From Nocardioides deserti (lineage in GTDB: Bacteria > Actinomycetota > Actinomycetes > Propionibacteriales > Nocardioidaceae), in NCBI RefSeq assembly GCF_014266025.1, contig NZ_JACMYC010000005.1:1-64000 (forward strand): DNA of 64,000 nt. The letters run 5' to 3'. Shown piece after piece: positions 19,228 through 29,665 of this stretch; position 1 is the first letter of the stretch; every line of letters begins with the position of its first letter. Below the pieces are notes generated by a model. It worked only from the letters and a program-made list of their open reading frames with translations. It did no database searches and had not been told where the DNA came from. The translations under genes and the position numbers were made by a program.

Positions 19228-19247
19228 GTCACCGGTTAACCGGTGAC
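19228..19247. repeat. 20-bp perfect palindrome
   Basis: GTCACCGGTTAACCGGTGAC is fully self-complementary with no spacer and abuts the neighbouring 17-bp inverted repeat. A dimeric-protein operator is more likely than an RNA hairpin because there is no loop. Confidence 0.85.
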
Positions 19248-19300
19248 CCCTACACCCCTGCACACCAGCACCCCCGAGGCGCGCCCGGCCGGACGGACGG

Positions 19301-20173
19301 CTAGGACGGCCGCGGCGCCACGCAGACGGCGAGCATGCCGGGGCCGACGTGGGCGCCGAGGACGGCGCCGAGCTCGCCGCACCAGACGTCGCGGCCCTCG
19401 AGCCGGTCGGCGAGGCGCTCGGCGAGGCGGCCGGTGAGGGCGGCGGCGCGGTCGGCGCTGGCGAGGTGGGCGACGCAGACGTCGACGGGCCGCTCGCCGG
19501 CGGCCTCGACGGCGAGCTCCTCGAGCCGCGAGATCGCGCGGGAGGACGTGCGGACCCGCTCGAGCGACTCGACGCGGCCGTCGGCGATGGTGAGCAGCGG
19601 CTTGACCGCCAGCGCGCCGCCGAGCAGGGCGGCGGCGGCGCCGATCCGGCCGCCGCGACGGAGGTACTCGAGGGTGTCGACGTAGAAGAGCGACGAGGAG
19701 GCCTCGGCGCGGGCCCGGGCGGCGTCGGCGGCGTCGGACGCCGATCCGCCGGCGTCGGCGACGTCGGCGGCCGCCAGCGCGGCGTACCCGGTCGCGACGC
19801 CCACCTGCCGGGAGTCCACGGTCACGACCGGGACGGGGGCCGAGCGCGCGGCGAGCTGGGCGGACTCGAAGGTGCCGCTCATGTCGCCGGAGATGTGCAC
19901 CGAGACGATCTCGGTGGCGCCCTCGGCCGCCGCTCGCTCGTAGACCTCGGCCATCACGCCGGGCGAGGGCCGGGAGGTGCTGACCGGCGTGAACGACTTC
20001 AGCGCGGCCGCGACCATCTCCGGCGTCGCGCCGCCCTCGCCCTCGTCGTGCACCTCGGCACCGATGACGACCTGCAGGGGCACCACGACGATGCCGCGCT
20101 CGGCCACGACCTCCGCAGGGAGGCTCGCGGTCGAGTCGGTGACGACGACGGTGCGGCCGGTGCCGGTGGGCAT
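19301..20173 (-). CDS. DegV family fatty-acid-binding protein
   Basis: A 290-residue two-domain EDD/DegV protein. Seen: N-terminal VVTDSTASLP, SRPSPG and SGDMSGTFESA motifs, which line the fatty-acid head-group pocket, and FYVDTLEYLRRGGRI of the second domain. In Firmicutes the homologous FakB presents fatty acids to a kinase; here no fakA is nearby, so the role is unassigned. It lies 4 bp downstream of leuS and is likely co-transcribed, so it would share the leuS attenuator. Confidence 0.93.
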   Translation of the reverse strand: MPTGTGRTVVVTDSTASLPAEVVAERGIVVVPLQVVIGAEVHDEGEGGATPEMVAAALKSFTPVSTSRPSPGVMAEVYERAAAEGATEIVSVHISGDMSGTFESAQLAARSAPVPVVTVDSRQVGVATGYAALAAADVADAGGSASDAADAARARAEASSSLFYVDTLEYLRRGGRIGAAAALLGGALAVKPLLTIADGRVESLERVRTSSRAISRLEELAVEAAGERPVDVCVAHLASADRAAALTGRLAERLADRLEGRDVWCGELGAVLGAHVGPGMLAVCVAPRPS

Positions 20174-20177
20174 GGGC

Positions 20178-22673
<2,496 letters not shown>

Positions 22674-22768
22674 CTGCGTCTCTTCCCGTCTGCTGCGTGC
22701 GGTGGTGGTCTGCTCCGGCCTCGCGCCGGGGTGCGGCCGGGCTCGGTGCTGGGCATGGCTGCGCCCAT

Positions 22769-22805
22769 AAAAAAGGCCCCTCGCTCGCGAGGGGCAGCCG
22801 CGTCG
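22769..22805 (-). terminator. Intrinsic terminator (attenuator) in the leuS leader
   Basis: On the minus strand an 8-bp stem (GCCCCTCG / CGAGGGGC, 22795-22776) with a 4-nt loop is followed by six U (22774-22769), about 95 nt before the leuS start codon. A 10-bp hairpin (AGCCGCGTCG at 22796-22805 with 22818-22827) stacks directly against it and includes the leader peptide's stop codon. No gene ends here on this strand, so a terminator in this position makes sense only as a regulated attenuator. Confidence 0.85.
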
Positions 22806-22825
22806 GGTCGTGCTCGTCGACGCGG

Positions 22826-22852
22826 CTAGGTAAGGAGCAGGGTCCTGCGCAT
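22826..22852 (-). CDS. leuS leader peptide (MRRTLLLT)
   Basis: An eight-codon open frame, ATG to TAG, with three consecutive Leu codons (CTG CTC CTT) just before a hairpin and the intrinsic terminator upstream of leuS. This is the layout of classical amino-acid attenuation: slow decoding at Leu codons when Leu-tRNA is scarce should change downstream folding and let polymerase into leuS. The ATG has no Shine-Dalgarno sequence but a TACCAT -10 element ends 6 nt upstream, so the transcript probably begins at this ATG. The stop codon lies inside the first hairpin. The alternative pairing that would act as antiterminator was not resolved by eye. Confidence 0.75.
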   Translation of the reverse strand: MRRTLLLT

Positions 22853-22858
22853 GGGCTC

Positions 22859-22864
22859 ATGGTA
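22859..22864 (-). promoter_or_regulatory. Predicted -10 element of the leuS operon
   Basis: TACCAT on the minus strand, 6 nt before the leader-peptide ATG; the transcript start would coincide with that ATG. No good -35 is visible. Confidence 0.55.
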
Positions 22865-22894
22865 CCGCGCCGCGCGGGCAGGTATCGGGGCGCC

Positions 22895-23929
22895 ATGAGC
22901 GACCCCGCAAGCACACCCGCGCCCGACGAGACCGACCTGACCGTGGCCGTCACCGGGCCGACCGGGACCTTCGGGGCCGGGCTCGTCCCGCTGCTCGAGG
23001 CCGACGAGCGCGTACGCCGCGTGGTCGGCGTCGCGCGCAGCCGCGTCGATCCCGCCGAGCGCGGCTGGGTGAAGACCGACTACCGGCAGGGCGACGTGCG
23101 CGACCGGGCCGCGCTGACCGAGGCGTTCGCGGGCGCCGACGTCGTGGTGCACCTGGCCTTCGCGATCGTCGGCGGAGAGGCCGAGCAGACCCGCGCGATC
23201 AACGTCGACGGCACGCTCAACGCGTTCCGCGCGGCCGCCGAGGCGGGGGCGCGCCGCTTCGTCTACGCCAGCTCGGTGGCGGCGTACGGCTTCCACCCCG
23301 ACAACCCGGTGGGGATCGGCGAGGACTGGCCGACCCGGCCCGCCGACCACCTGTTCTACGCGCGGGAGAAGGCGGAGCTGGAGGGGCTGCTGCGCGAGGA
23401 GGCCGGCGCGCAGGCCGCGGCCGGTCGCCAGGTGGACCTCTACCTGCTGCGCCCGCCGATCGTGGTCGGCCCGAACGCCGTCGGCGGGAAGGTCCGGCTG
23501 CCGTCGTGGGCGGGCTGGCTCGGCACGATCCTCCAGGCGGTGCCGAAGCGACTGCCGCCGGTGCCCGTGCCGGTGCCGGATCTGCCGCTGCAGCTCGTGC
23601 ACGAGGCCGACGTGGGCAGCGCGCTCCTGCAGTGCGTGGTCGCCGCCGGCCCGCCCGGCGCCTACAACATCGCCGCCGACGACACCCTCACCGCGGCCGA
23701 CGTCGTCCGCATCCTGGGTGCGGTGCCGTTCCCGCTGCCGGCCGCCCCGGCGCACGCGCTGGCCCGGGCGGCGGCCGGCGTCCCGGGCCTGCCGCAGCCG
23801 GTGCAGTGGGTCGAGGCGCTGGCCCACCCGGCGATCATGGACACCACCCGGGCCAAGGTCGAGCTCGGCTGGGCGCCGCAGGTCAGCGCGGCCGACGCCC
23901 TGCGCGAGACGCTGGGCCTGCGCGCCTAG
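22895..23929 (+). CDS. NAD-dependent epimerase/dehydratase family (extended SDR)
   Basis: A 344-residue extended short-chain dehydrogenase/reductase. N-terminal dinucleotide motif TGPTGTFG near residues 20-27, the VHLAF motif, ASSVAAYG and the catalytic YAREK (YxxxK). These enzymes act on nucleotide-sugars, sterols or other carbonyl substrates with NAD(P); the substrate here is unknown. The ATG at 22895 is divergent from the leuS leader. A second SDR gene follows with its own -10 element. Confidence 0.88.
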   Translation: MSDPASTPAPDETDLTVAVTGPTGTFGAGLVPLLEADERVRRVVGVARSRVDPAERGWVKTDYRQGDVRDRAALTEAFAGADVVVHLAFAIVGGEAEQTRAINVDGTLNAFRAAAEAGARRFVYASSVAAYGFHPDNPVGIGEDWPTRPADHLFYAREKAELEGLLREEAGAQAAAGRQVDLYLLRPPIVVGPNAVGGKVRLPSWAGWLGTILQAVPKRLPPVPVPVPDLPLQLVHEADVGSALLQCVVAAGPPGAYNIAADDTLTAADVVRILGAVPFPLPAAPAHALARAAAGVPGLPQPVQWVEALAHPAIMDTTRAKVELGWAPQVSAADALRETLGLRA

Positions 23930-23932
23930 AGT
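23927..23932 (+). promoter_or_regulatory. Predicted -10 element of the second SDR gene (leaderless)
   Basis: TAGAGT ends 7 nt before the ATG at 23940; its first three bases are the stop codon of the preceding SDR gene. Confidence 0.45.
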
Positions 23933-23939
23933 TCCGCGC

Positions 23940-24701
23940 ATGACCGTCACCGACATGTTCCGCCTCGACGGCCGCGTCGCCGTCGTCACCGGCGCCTCCA
24001 GCGGCCTCGGGGTGCACATCGCGCAGGCCTTCGCCGAGGCCGGCGCCGACGTCGTGCTGGGCGCCCGCCGCGCCGACCGCCTCACCGAGACCGCACGCCT
24101 GGTCGAGGCCGCCGGCCGCAAGGCGCTGCCCGTGCAGACCGACGTCGCCGACCCCGACTCCTGCACCAACATCATCGCGCTCGCGATGGAGGAATTCGGC
24201 CACGTCGACGTGCTCGTCAACAACGCCGGCATCGGCACGGCGGTCCCCGCGACCCGCGAGACCCCGGAGCAGTTCCGCGGCGTCGTCGACGTCAACCTCA
24301 ACGGCTGCTACTGGATGGCGCAGGCGTGCGGTCGGGTCATGAAGCCCGGATCGAGCATCATCAACATCTCCTCGGTGCTCGGCCTGACCACCGCCGGCCT
24401 CCCGCAGGCGGCGTACGCCGCCACCAAGGCCGGCCTGCTCGGCCTCACCCGCGACCTGGCCCAGCAGTGGACCGGCCGCAAGGGCATCCGCGTCAACGCG
24501 ATCGCGCCGGGGTTCTTCGAGACCGAGATGACCGAGCAGTACCCGCCGGGCTACCTCGAGTCCCGCCAGGACCGCATCCCGGTCGGCCGCAAGGGCGACC
24601 CCGTCGAGCTCGCCGCCGCCGCGGTCTTCCTGGCCTCGCCGGCGTCCGGGTACGTCACCGGGCAGACGCTCGTCGTCGACGGCGGGATGACGATCACCTG
24701 A
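23940..24701 (+). CDS. Classical SDR family oxidoreductase (FabG-like)
   Basis: A 253-residue classical [11 protein letters not shown] cofactor motif near residue 18, NNAG, SSVLG and the catalytic YAATK (YxxxK), then the C-terminal [11 protein letters not shown] typical of 3-oxoacyl/gluconate-type reductases. The length is standard. The substrate is unknown; neighbours (Baeyer-Villiger monooxygenase, FadD-type ligase) fit alcohol/ketone metabolism of lipids or terpenoids. It overlaps the convergent AraC gene by 8 bp. Confidence 0.9.
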   Translation: MTVTDMFRLDGRVAVVTGASSGLGVHIAQAFAEAGADVVLGARRADRLTETARLVEAAGRKALPVQTDVADPDSCTNIIALAMEEFGHVDVLVNNAGIGTAVPATRETPEQFRGVVDVNLNGCYWMAQACGRVMKPGSSIINISSVLGLTTAGLPQAAYAATKAGLLGLTRDLAQQWTGRKGIRVNAIAPGFFETEMTEQYPPGYLESRQDRIPVGRKGDPVELAAAAVFLASPASGYVTGQTLVVDGGMTIT

Positions 24702-25677
24702 TCCTCCGCTCGCCCCGGGCGTACGCCGCCGGCGGCACGCCCGTCCACCGGGTGAACGCATGGGTGAAGGCCGCGGCGTCGGCGTACCCGAGCCGCCGCG
24801 CGACGTCGGCGACCGGCAGCGTCGCGCGCGACTCCAGCAGCGAGCGCGCCAGCGACTCGCGGACCTCCTCCACGAGCGCCCGGTAGCCGACCCCGGCCTC
24901 GGCGAGCCGCCGGCGCAGGCTCCGCTCGCTGAGGCCGAGCCCGGCGGCCACCGCCGCCATCGGCGCGCCCTCCGGCAGCCGCTGGGTGACGAGCACCTGC
25001 ACGTCGCGGGCGATGCCGGTCCGCTCGCGCCGGCGGGCCACCACGTCGCGGCACATGTCCTCGGCCAGCTGCTCGCCGGCCGTCGACGGGTCGCGCGGCA
25101 GCGGGCGGTCGAGCTCGGCCGCGGCGAGGTCGAGCACGCCGACCTCCGGCCCGACCGTCCGGGTCGCCCCGAGCCCGCCGGGCACCAGCGAGTCCGCGAC
25201 GACGTGGATCGCAGCGGTGTCCCGGGCGACGAGGAACGCGCGCACGTCGGCCGGCAGCCCCCGCCCGTCGACCACCAGCCGTGCCCGCTCCCCCGACAGC
25301 TCCGCCCGCGGCAGCGCGAACGCGTACGACAGGTCGATGAAGCGCAGCGTCACCTCCATCGCCTCGCGGACCGTCCGGCTCGCCAGCAGCGCGTAGCCGA
25401 GCACGCCGAACGACGACGCGCGGTACGTCGCGCCGACCCGCTCCCCCGACCCCGGCAGGAGCCGCTGCAGCGTCCGCACCACCAGCAGCTCCTGCGCCGC
25501 GGTCACCTCCCGGCCGGGCTCAGCGAGGTCGGCCTCCCGCAGGCCGGTGCCGGCCAGGACGACCTGCGGCGCCACCCCGCGCGCCACGGCGTACGCCACC
25601 AGGTGGGCGGTGCCGGCGGCCGCCCGCGGGAACTCCCAGTCCCGGGCGGCCGGCTCGACGACCTCGACGCGGGTCAT
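24694..25677 (-). CDS. AraC family transcriptional regulator
   Basis: A 327-residue regulator with an N-terminal Arabinose_bd-type ('AraC_binding_2/OruR-like') sensor domain, about residues 1-210, and a C-terminal double helix-turn-helix ([19 protein letters not shown], then [20 protein letters not shown]). It is divergent from the Baeyer-Villiger monooxygenase gene 70 bp away, so control of that gene is the natural guess. The ATG at 25677 is supported by TGATAAT, one of the best -10 matches in the window, 7 nt upstream. Confidence 0.92.
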   Translation of the reverse strand: MTRVEVVEPAARDWEFPRAAAGTAHLVAYAVARGVAPQVVLAGTGLREADLAEPGREVTAAQELLVVRTLQRLLPGSGERVGATYRASSFGVLGYALLASRTVREAMEVTLRFIDLSYAFALPRAELSGERARLVVDGRGLPADVRAFLVARDTAAIHVVADSLVPGGLGATRTVGPEVGVLDLAAAELDRPLPRDPSTAGEQLAEDMCRDVVARRRERTGIARDVQVLVTQRLPEGAPMAAVAAGLGLSERSLRRRLAEAGVGYRALVEEVRESLARSLLESRATLPVADVARRLGYADAAAFTHAFTRWTGVPPAAYARGERRIR

Positions 25678-25684
25678 GGCCGGA

Positions 25685-25690
25685 ATTATC
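25685..25690 (-). promoter_or_regulatory. Predicted -10 element of the AraC gene (leaderless)
   Basis: GATAAT on the minus strand, preceded by T, 7 nt before the ATG. Confidence 0.6.
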
Positions 25691-25747
25691 AAGCATCCGC
25701 CGTCGAAGCGCTCCCGGCGGGGATCGCGGCTGGCAAAGGATGAGGCC

Positions 25748-27220
25748 ATGGCACAGCAGCAGGGACCTCGCACCAGTCCACGTGTGGTGATCATCGGCGC
25801 CGGCTTCGGCGGGCTGGGCACGGCCCGGGCGCTGCGGCAGCAGGGCATCACCGACATCACCGTGCTCGAGCGGGCCGACGACGTCGGCGGGGTGTGGCGC
25901 GACAACACCTACCCCGGCGCGGCCTGCGACGTCCCCTCACCGCTCTACTCCTGGTCGTGGGCGCAGAACCCGCGCTGGAGCCGCCGCTACGGCACCCAGC
26001 CGGAGATCCTGGAGTACCTCCGCTCAGCCGCTCGCGACGAGGGGCTGCTCGACCTGGTGCAGCTGAACCAGGAGGTCACCGCGGCGATGTACGACGAGGC
26101 CACCACGACGTGGCGCGTGGAGACGGCCGCGGGCGAGACGTACGAGGCCGAGGTGCTGGTCTCCGCCGTCGGCCAGCTCTCCAACCCGGCGCTGCCGAAG
26201 GTGCCCGGCCACTTCGACGGCCCGGCGTTCCACTCCGCGCAGTGGGACCACGGCGTCGACCTCGACGGCAAGCGGGTCGCGGTCGTCGGCACCGGCGCCA
26301 GCGCCGTGCAGTTCGTGCCCGGCATCGTCGACCGGGTCGGCTCGATGACGGTCTTCCAGCGCTCGGCGCCCTACGTGCTCCCGAAGCCGGACCAGGAGTA
26401 CAAGGCGCACCACCACCGCCTCTTCGAGCGGTTCCCGGCGGCGCTGCACGCCGAGCGGCGCGCGGTGTTCTGGCTGACCGAGCGGTTCAACGGCGCCCTC
26501 GCCGGCGACTCCCCGATCACCAAGCCGCTGATGGCCGCGATCGGGGCGACCTGGAAGGCGCACCTGCGGGCGCGGGTCGAGGACCCGGCGCTGCGGCGCA
26601 AGCTCGTCCCGGACTACCCGCTCGGCTGCAAGCGGGTGCTCTTCAGCAACCAGTGGTACCCAGCCCTCGCCCGCGACCACGTCGAGGTCGTCCCCGAGGA
26701 GGTCACCGGCCTGGAGGCGAACGGCGTCCGTACCGCCGACGGCCGCCTGCACGAGGCCGACGTGCTCATCTGGGGCACCGGCTTCGCGGCGACCGAGTTC
26801 CTCGCGCCGATGAAGGTCACCGGCCGTGACGGGTTGGACCTGCACCAGCACTGGGCCGACGGCGCCCGCGCCCACCTCGGCATCGCGGTCCCCGGCTTCC
26901 CGAACCTGTTCTGCATCTACGGCCCGAACACCAACCTCGGCGGCAGCTCCATCATCAACATGATGGAGGGCCAGGCCGGCTGGATCGCCCAGGTCGTCCG
27001 CCGCCTCGCCGACCGCGGCCTGCGCACCGCCGAGCCGACCCCGGCCGCCGCCTCCGCCTACGACCGCGAGATGCAGACCCGCCTCGCCACCAGCGCCTGG
27101 GCAGGCTGCAACAGCTGGTACGTCGACGGCCCCCGCATCACCACCAACTGGCCCGGCCTGGTCGCCGAGTACCAGGCCCGCACCGCCGAGGTCGACTGGG
27201 ACGAGCTCGTCCTCGCCTGA
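25748..27220 (+). CDS. Flavin-dependent Baeyer-Villiger monooxygenase (type I)
   Basis: A 490-residue FAD/NADPH monooxygenase. First dinucleotide motif GAGFGG at 17-22, second GTGASA at 181-186, and between them the Baeyer-Villiger fingerprint FxGxxxHxxxW[PD] at residues 156-167, fully matched. Such enzymes insert oxygen next to a ketone to give an ester or lactone. Shorter than steroid monooxygenases (about 530-600 residues) and close to the cyclohexanone/aromatic-ketone type. It is divergent from an AraC regulator, a usual arrangement for inducible catabolic genes. The substrate is not deducible. Confidence 0.92.
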   Translation: MAQQQGPRTSPRVVIIGAGFGGLGTARALRQQGITDITVLERADDVGGVWRDNTYPGAACDVPSPLYSWSWAQNPRWSRRYGTQPEILEYLRSAARDEGLLDLVQLNQEVTAAMYDEATTTWRVETAAGETYEAEVLVSAVGQLSNPALPKVPGHFDGPAFHSAQWDHGVDLDGKRVAVVGTGASAVQFVPGIVDRVGSMTVFQRSAPYVLPKPDQEYKAHHHRLFERFPAALHAERRAVFWLTERFNGALAGDSPITKPLMAAIGATWKAHLRARVEDPALRRKLVPDYPLGCKRVLFSNQWYPALARDHVEVVPEEVTGLEANGVRTADGRLHEADVLIWGTGFAATEFLAPMKVTGRDGLDLHQHWADGARAHLGIAVPGFPNLFCIYGPNTNLGGSSIINMMEGQAGWIAQVVRRLADRGLRTAEPTPAAASAYDREMQTRLATSAWAGCNSWYVDGPRITTNWPGLVAEYQARTAEVDWDELVLA

Positions 27221-27248
27221 CCGGCGCGCGGGGCGCGACCGGGACCGC

Positions 27249-27776
27249 TCAGCGGTGGATGGACCGCGGGAGGCTGCGGTTGGCGACGCGGTTCTCGGCG
27301 TCGATCATCCAGGCGAGCTGCTCGAGGCGCTCGATGATGACGTGGAGGATGTCCGCGGTGGTGGGGTCCTCGGCGTCGACGTCGTCGTGGATGCGGCGCG
27401 CGGTGGCGGTGACGCCGTAGATCGCGGTGGTGATGAGGTCGACGCACTCGGCGGTGTTGACCTCGCCGGCCGGGAACGGCGGCAGCGAGGTCTGCTCGGC
27501 GACGGCGGCGGAACGGCCGTCGGGTACGACGTACAGCGCGCGCATCCGCTCGGCGACCTGGTCGGAGTACTCACGCGCGGCGTCGACGACCTCGTCGAGC
27601 TGCAGGTGGAGGTCGCGGAAGTTCAGGCCGACGACGTTCCAGTGGGCCTGCTTGCCCTGCAGGTGCAGCTCGATCAGGTCGACGCTGAGCTGCTGCAGGT
27701 GCGTCGCGAGCTGCTCGGAGGCGGTGAAGGCCGGCTTGGCGACGTGGGTCTGGTCGGGGTGCAGGAGATCGGTCAT
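27249..27776 (-). CDS. dps: Dps family DNA-binding ferritin-like protein
   Basis: A 175-residue member of the Dps mini-ferritin family, which forms dodecamers that oxidise Fe(II) with hydrogen peroxide and may coat DNA. Seen: the ferroxidase-site stretch KQAHWNVVG followed by LHLQLDEVVD, which supplies the interface His and Asp/Glu ligands. The length is typical of actinobacterial Dps. It is monocistronic, with a -10 element 6 nt upstream and two operator-like sites at the promoter (27795-27815 and 27813-27831). Confidence 0.95.
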   Translation of the reverse strand: MTDLLHPDQTHVAKPAFTASEQLATHLQQLSVDLIELHLQGKQAHWNVVGLNFRDLHLQLDEVVDAAREYSDQVAERMRALYVVPDGRSAAVAEQTSLPPFPAGEVNTAECVDLITTAIYGVTATARRIHDDVDAEDPTTADILHVIIERLEQLAWMIDAENRVANRSLPRSIHR

Positions 27777-27782
27777 GACGAC

Positions 27783-27788
27783 AACGTA
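27783..27788 (-). promoter_or_regulatory. Predicted -10 element of dps (leaderless)
   Basis: TACGTT on the minus strand, 6 nt before the dps ATG. Confidence 0.5.
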
Positions 27789-27794
27789 GCGGCT

Positions 27795-27815
27795 TTTCTG
27801 GACTGGTTCCAGAAA
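27795..27815. promoter_or_regulatory. Inverted repeat overlapping the dps promoter
   Basis: TTTCTGGA-N5-TCCAGAAA, perfect 8-bp arms, covers the region between the expected -10 and -35 elements of dps, where a bound repressor would block polymerase. Confidence 0.55.
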
Positions 27816-27831
27816 GGAAAGGCTCCCCTAA
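27813..27831. promoter_or_regulatory. Iron-box-like (IdeR/DmdR) sequence upstream of dps
   Basis: AAAGGAAAGGCTCCCCTAA matches 13 of 19 positions of the DtxR/IdeR consensus TTAGGTTAGGCTAACCTAA, including the AGGCT core and the CCTAA end. It overlaps the neighbouring inverted repeat by three bases. IdeR controls iron-storage genes in mycobacteria, so iron control of dps is plausible. Confidence 0.4.
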
Positions 27832-27850
27832 GCCGTCGTGCCCCGAGCCC

Positions 27851-29521
27851 TCAGACCGGCGCCGGCTGCGCCTCCCCGGGCGTCGTCACCTGGCCCTTTG
27901 CCCAGCGGTAGTCGGCCTTGCCCGAGGGCGAGCGCTCGACCAGCCCGACGCGCACGACGGCGCGCGGGACCTTGTAGCGCGCGACGTGCTTCGCGCACTC
28001 GGCGAGCAGCTCCTCGTCGGTCGCGCTCGCGCCGTCGGCCAGCTGCACGACCGCGACCGGCTCGCTCCCCCAGCGCTCGGAGGGCCGGCCGACGACGACC
28101 ACGTCCCGCACGGCCGGGTGGTGGGCGAGCGCCCGCTCGACCTCCTCGACGAAGATCTTCTCGCCGCCGGAGTTGATGGTGACCCCGTCGCGCCCGAGCA
28201 GGCGGATGCGGCCGTCCTCGAGCAGGTCGGCACGGTCACCGGGGATGGAGAAGCGCTCGCCGCCGATGACGGGGAACGTCCGCGCGGTCTTCGCGGCGTC
28301 ACCGAGGTAGCCGAGCGGCACACGACCGCGCTGCGCCAGCCAGCCGCCGCCCTCACCGGGCTCGAGCACCCGGGTGAACAGGTCGTCGACCACGGTCGTC
28401 GCCGGCACCGGCGCGAACGTCGCCGCGTCGGCCTCCATCCCCTTGAGCGACATCGAGCTCATCTGCAGCCCGGTCTCCGACGAGCCGGCCGCGTCCATCA
28501 CGACCATGTGCGGCGCCAGCTCGAGGAACCGGTCACGGACCGCCGGCGTCAGCGGCGCGCTGCCGTTGTTGATCGCGGCGAGGCCGGAGAGGTCGTAGTC
28601 GCCGCGCTCGATCTCGTCGATGAGCGGCCGCACGACGGCGTCGCCGACCACGGGGATGCTGACCGCCTTCTCGCGGATCGCCGTGCTGAGCACGTCGGCC
28701 GCGTCGAGGTGGTCGACGTGGTGCGGCAGCACGATCTTGCCGCCGTTCGTGAGGGTGTGGAACGTCGACCACTGCGCGGCACCGTGCATGAACGGCAGCG
28801 CCATCAGCAAGGTCATCCCGCCGCCGGCGGCGCGGGCCGCCTCGGCGATGGAGTCGTACGACGTGTGCGGCTCGGTGGTGCCGAACGGCGTGCCTCCCAT
28901 CGACGTGACGTAGATGTCGTCCTGCCGCCACAGCACGCCCTTGGGCATCCCGGTAGTCCCGCCGGTGTAGAGCACGAACAGGTCGTCCGGCGACGGCTCG
29001 GGCAGGCCGGCGGCGGGCGCGGGCGTGCCGAGCACGGACTCGTAGTCGACCGCGCCGGGCAGCAGCGCGTTGCCCGAGTCGTCGGCGACCTGGACCAGCA
29101 CGCGCAGCTGCGGCAGCCGGTCGCGGATGGCGGCCACCCGCGGGGCGAACTCCGCGTGGAAGACCAGCGCGGTCGCCTGGCAGTCGGTGAGCAGGTAGGC
29201 GAGCTCCTCCTCGACGTACCGGTAGTTCACGTTGATCGCGGTGGCCCGGGCGCGGTAGGCGCCGAGCATCCCCTCGAGGTACTCGTTGCCGTTGCGCAGG
29301 TAGAGCGCCAGGTGGTCCTGCCCGGACTCGTGGCCCGCGAGCTCCGTGCGCTCCCGGTGGCAGCCGAGGCCCCGCTCGGCGAGGAAGTGCGCGAGGCCGT
29401 CGACGCGGCGGTCGAGCTCGCGGTAGGTGAACCGGCGGTCGCGCCAGACCAGCACCTCCTGGTCGGGGACCGTGGTCGCCACGGTCCGGAACACCGTCGA
29501 GAGGTTGAACTGCTGGCTCAT
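27851..29521 (-). CDS. Acyl-CoA synthetase, FadD19-like (AMP-forming)
   Basis: A 556-residue ANL-superfamily ligase. AMP-binding loop YTGGTTGMPKG near residue 195, the SSETG adenine motif, and the hinge/C-terminal domain with LLGRDGVTINSGGEKIFVEE; the C-terminal KADYRWAK and the N-terminal INVNYRYVE are shared with mycobacterial FadD19-type ligases that activate cholesterol side-chain acids. Lys before ADYRWAK is the likely catalytic residue. A perfect KstR-type site lies just upstream of the start. Side-chain activation of steroids or branched fatty acids is inferred, not shown. Confidence 0.9.
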   Translation of the reverse strand: MSQQFNLSTVFRTVATTVPDQEVLVWRDRRFTYRELDRRVDGLAHFLAERGLGCHRERTELAGHESGQDHLALYLRNGNEYLEGMLGAYRARATAINVNYRYVEEELAYLLTDCQATALVFHAEFAPRVAAIRDRLPQLRVLVQVADDSGNALLPGAVDYESVLGTPAPAAGLPEPSPDDLFVLYTGGTTGMPKGVLWRQDDIYVTSMGGTPFGTTEPHTSYDSIAEAARAAGGGMTLLMALPFMHGAAQWSTFHTLTNGGKIVLPHHVDHLDAADVLSTAIREKAVSIPVVGDAVVRPLIDEIERGDYDLSGLAAINNGSAPLTPAVRDRFLELAPHMVVMDAAGSSETGLQMSSMSLKGMEADAATFAPVPATTVVDDLFTRVLEPGEGGGWLAQRGRVPLGYLGDAAKTARTFPVIGGERFSIPGDRADLLEDGRIRLLGRDGVTINSGGEKIFVEEVERALAHHPAVRDVVVVGRPSERWGSEPVAVVQLADGASATDEELLAECAKHVARYKVPRAVVRVGLVERSPSGKADYRWAKGQVTTPGEAQPAPV

Positions 29522-29534
29522 CGCGCCTCCTGGG

Positions 29535-29548
29535 TGGAACAGGTTGCA
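29535..29548. promoter_or_regulatory. KstR-type operator upstream of the FadD19-like gene
   Basis: TGGAACAGGTTGCA fits TNNAACNNGTTNNA, the published binding motif of the TetR-family cholesterol regulator KstR, at every fixed position on both strands. It lies 13 bp before the ligase start codon. No kstR gene is in the window. Confidence 0.6.
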
Positions 29549-29665
29549 GAAAACCTAGAGCACCGGCGCGCCGATGTGACGCGCGTTACCTTCATGTCCC
29601 AGGGACGGAGACGGCACGCTCTCGTTGAGGGACGAGGAGACGAGCCGCCCGGGAGGAGCGTGGTC

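Noticed and set aside
27795..27815. LexA (SOS) box upstream of dps
   Set aside because: The dyad TTTCTGGA-N5-TCCAGAAA does not contain the actinobacterial GAAC-N4-GTTC pattern.
27795..27815. Second KstR site upstream of dps
   Set aside because: The half-sites are one base short of TNNAACNNGTTNNA and lack the GTT half.
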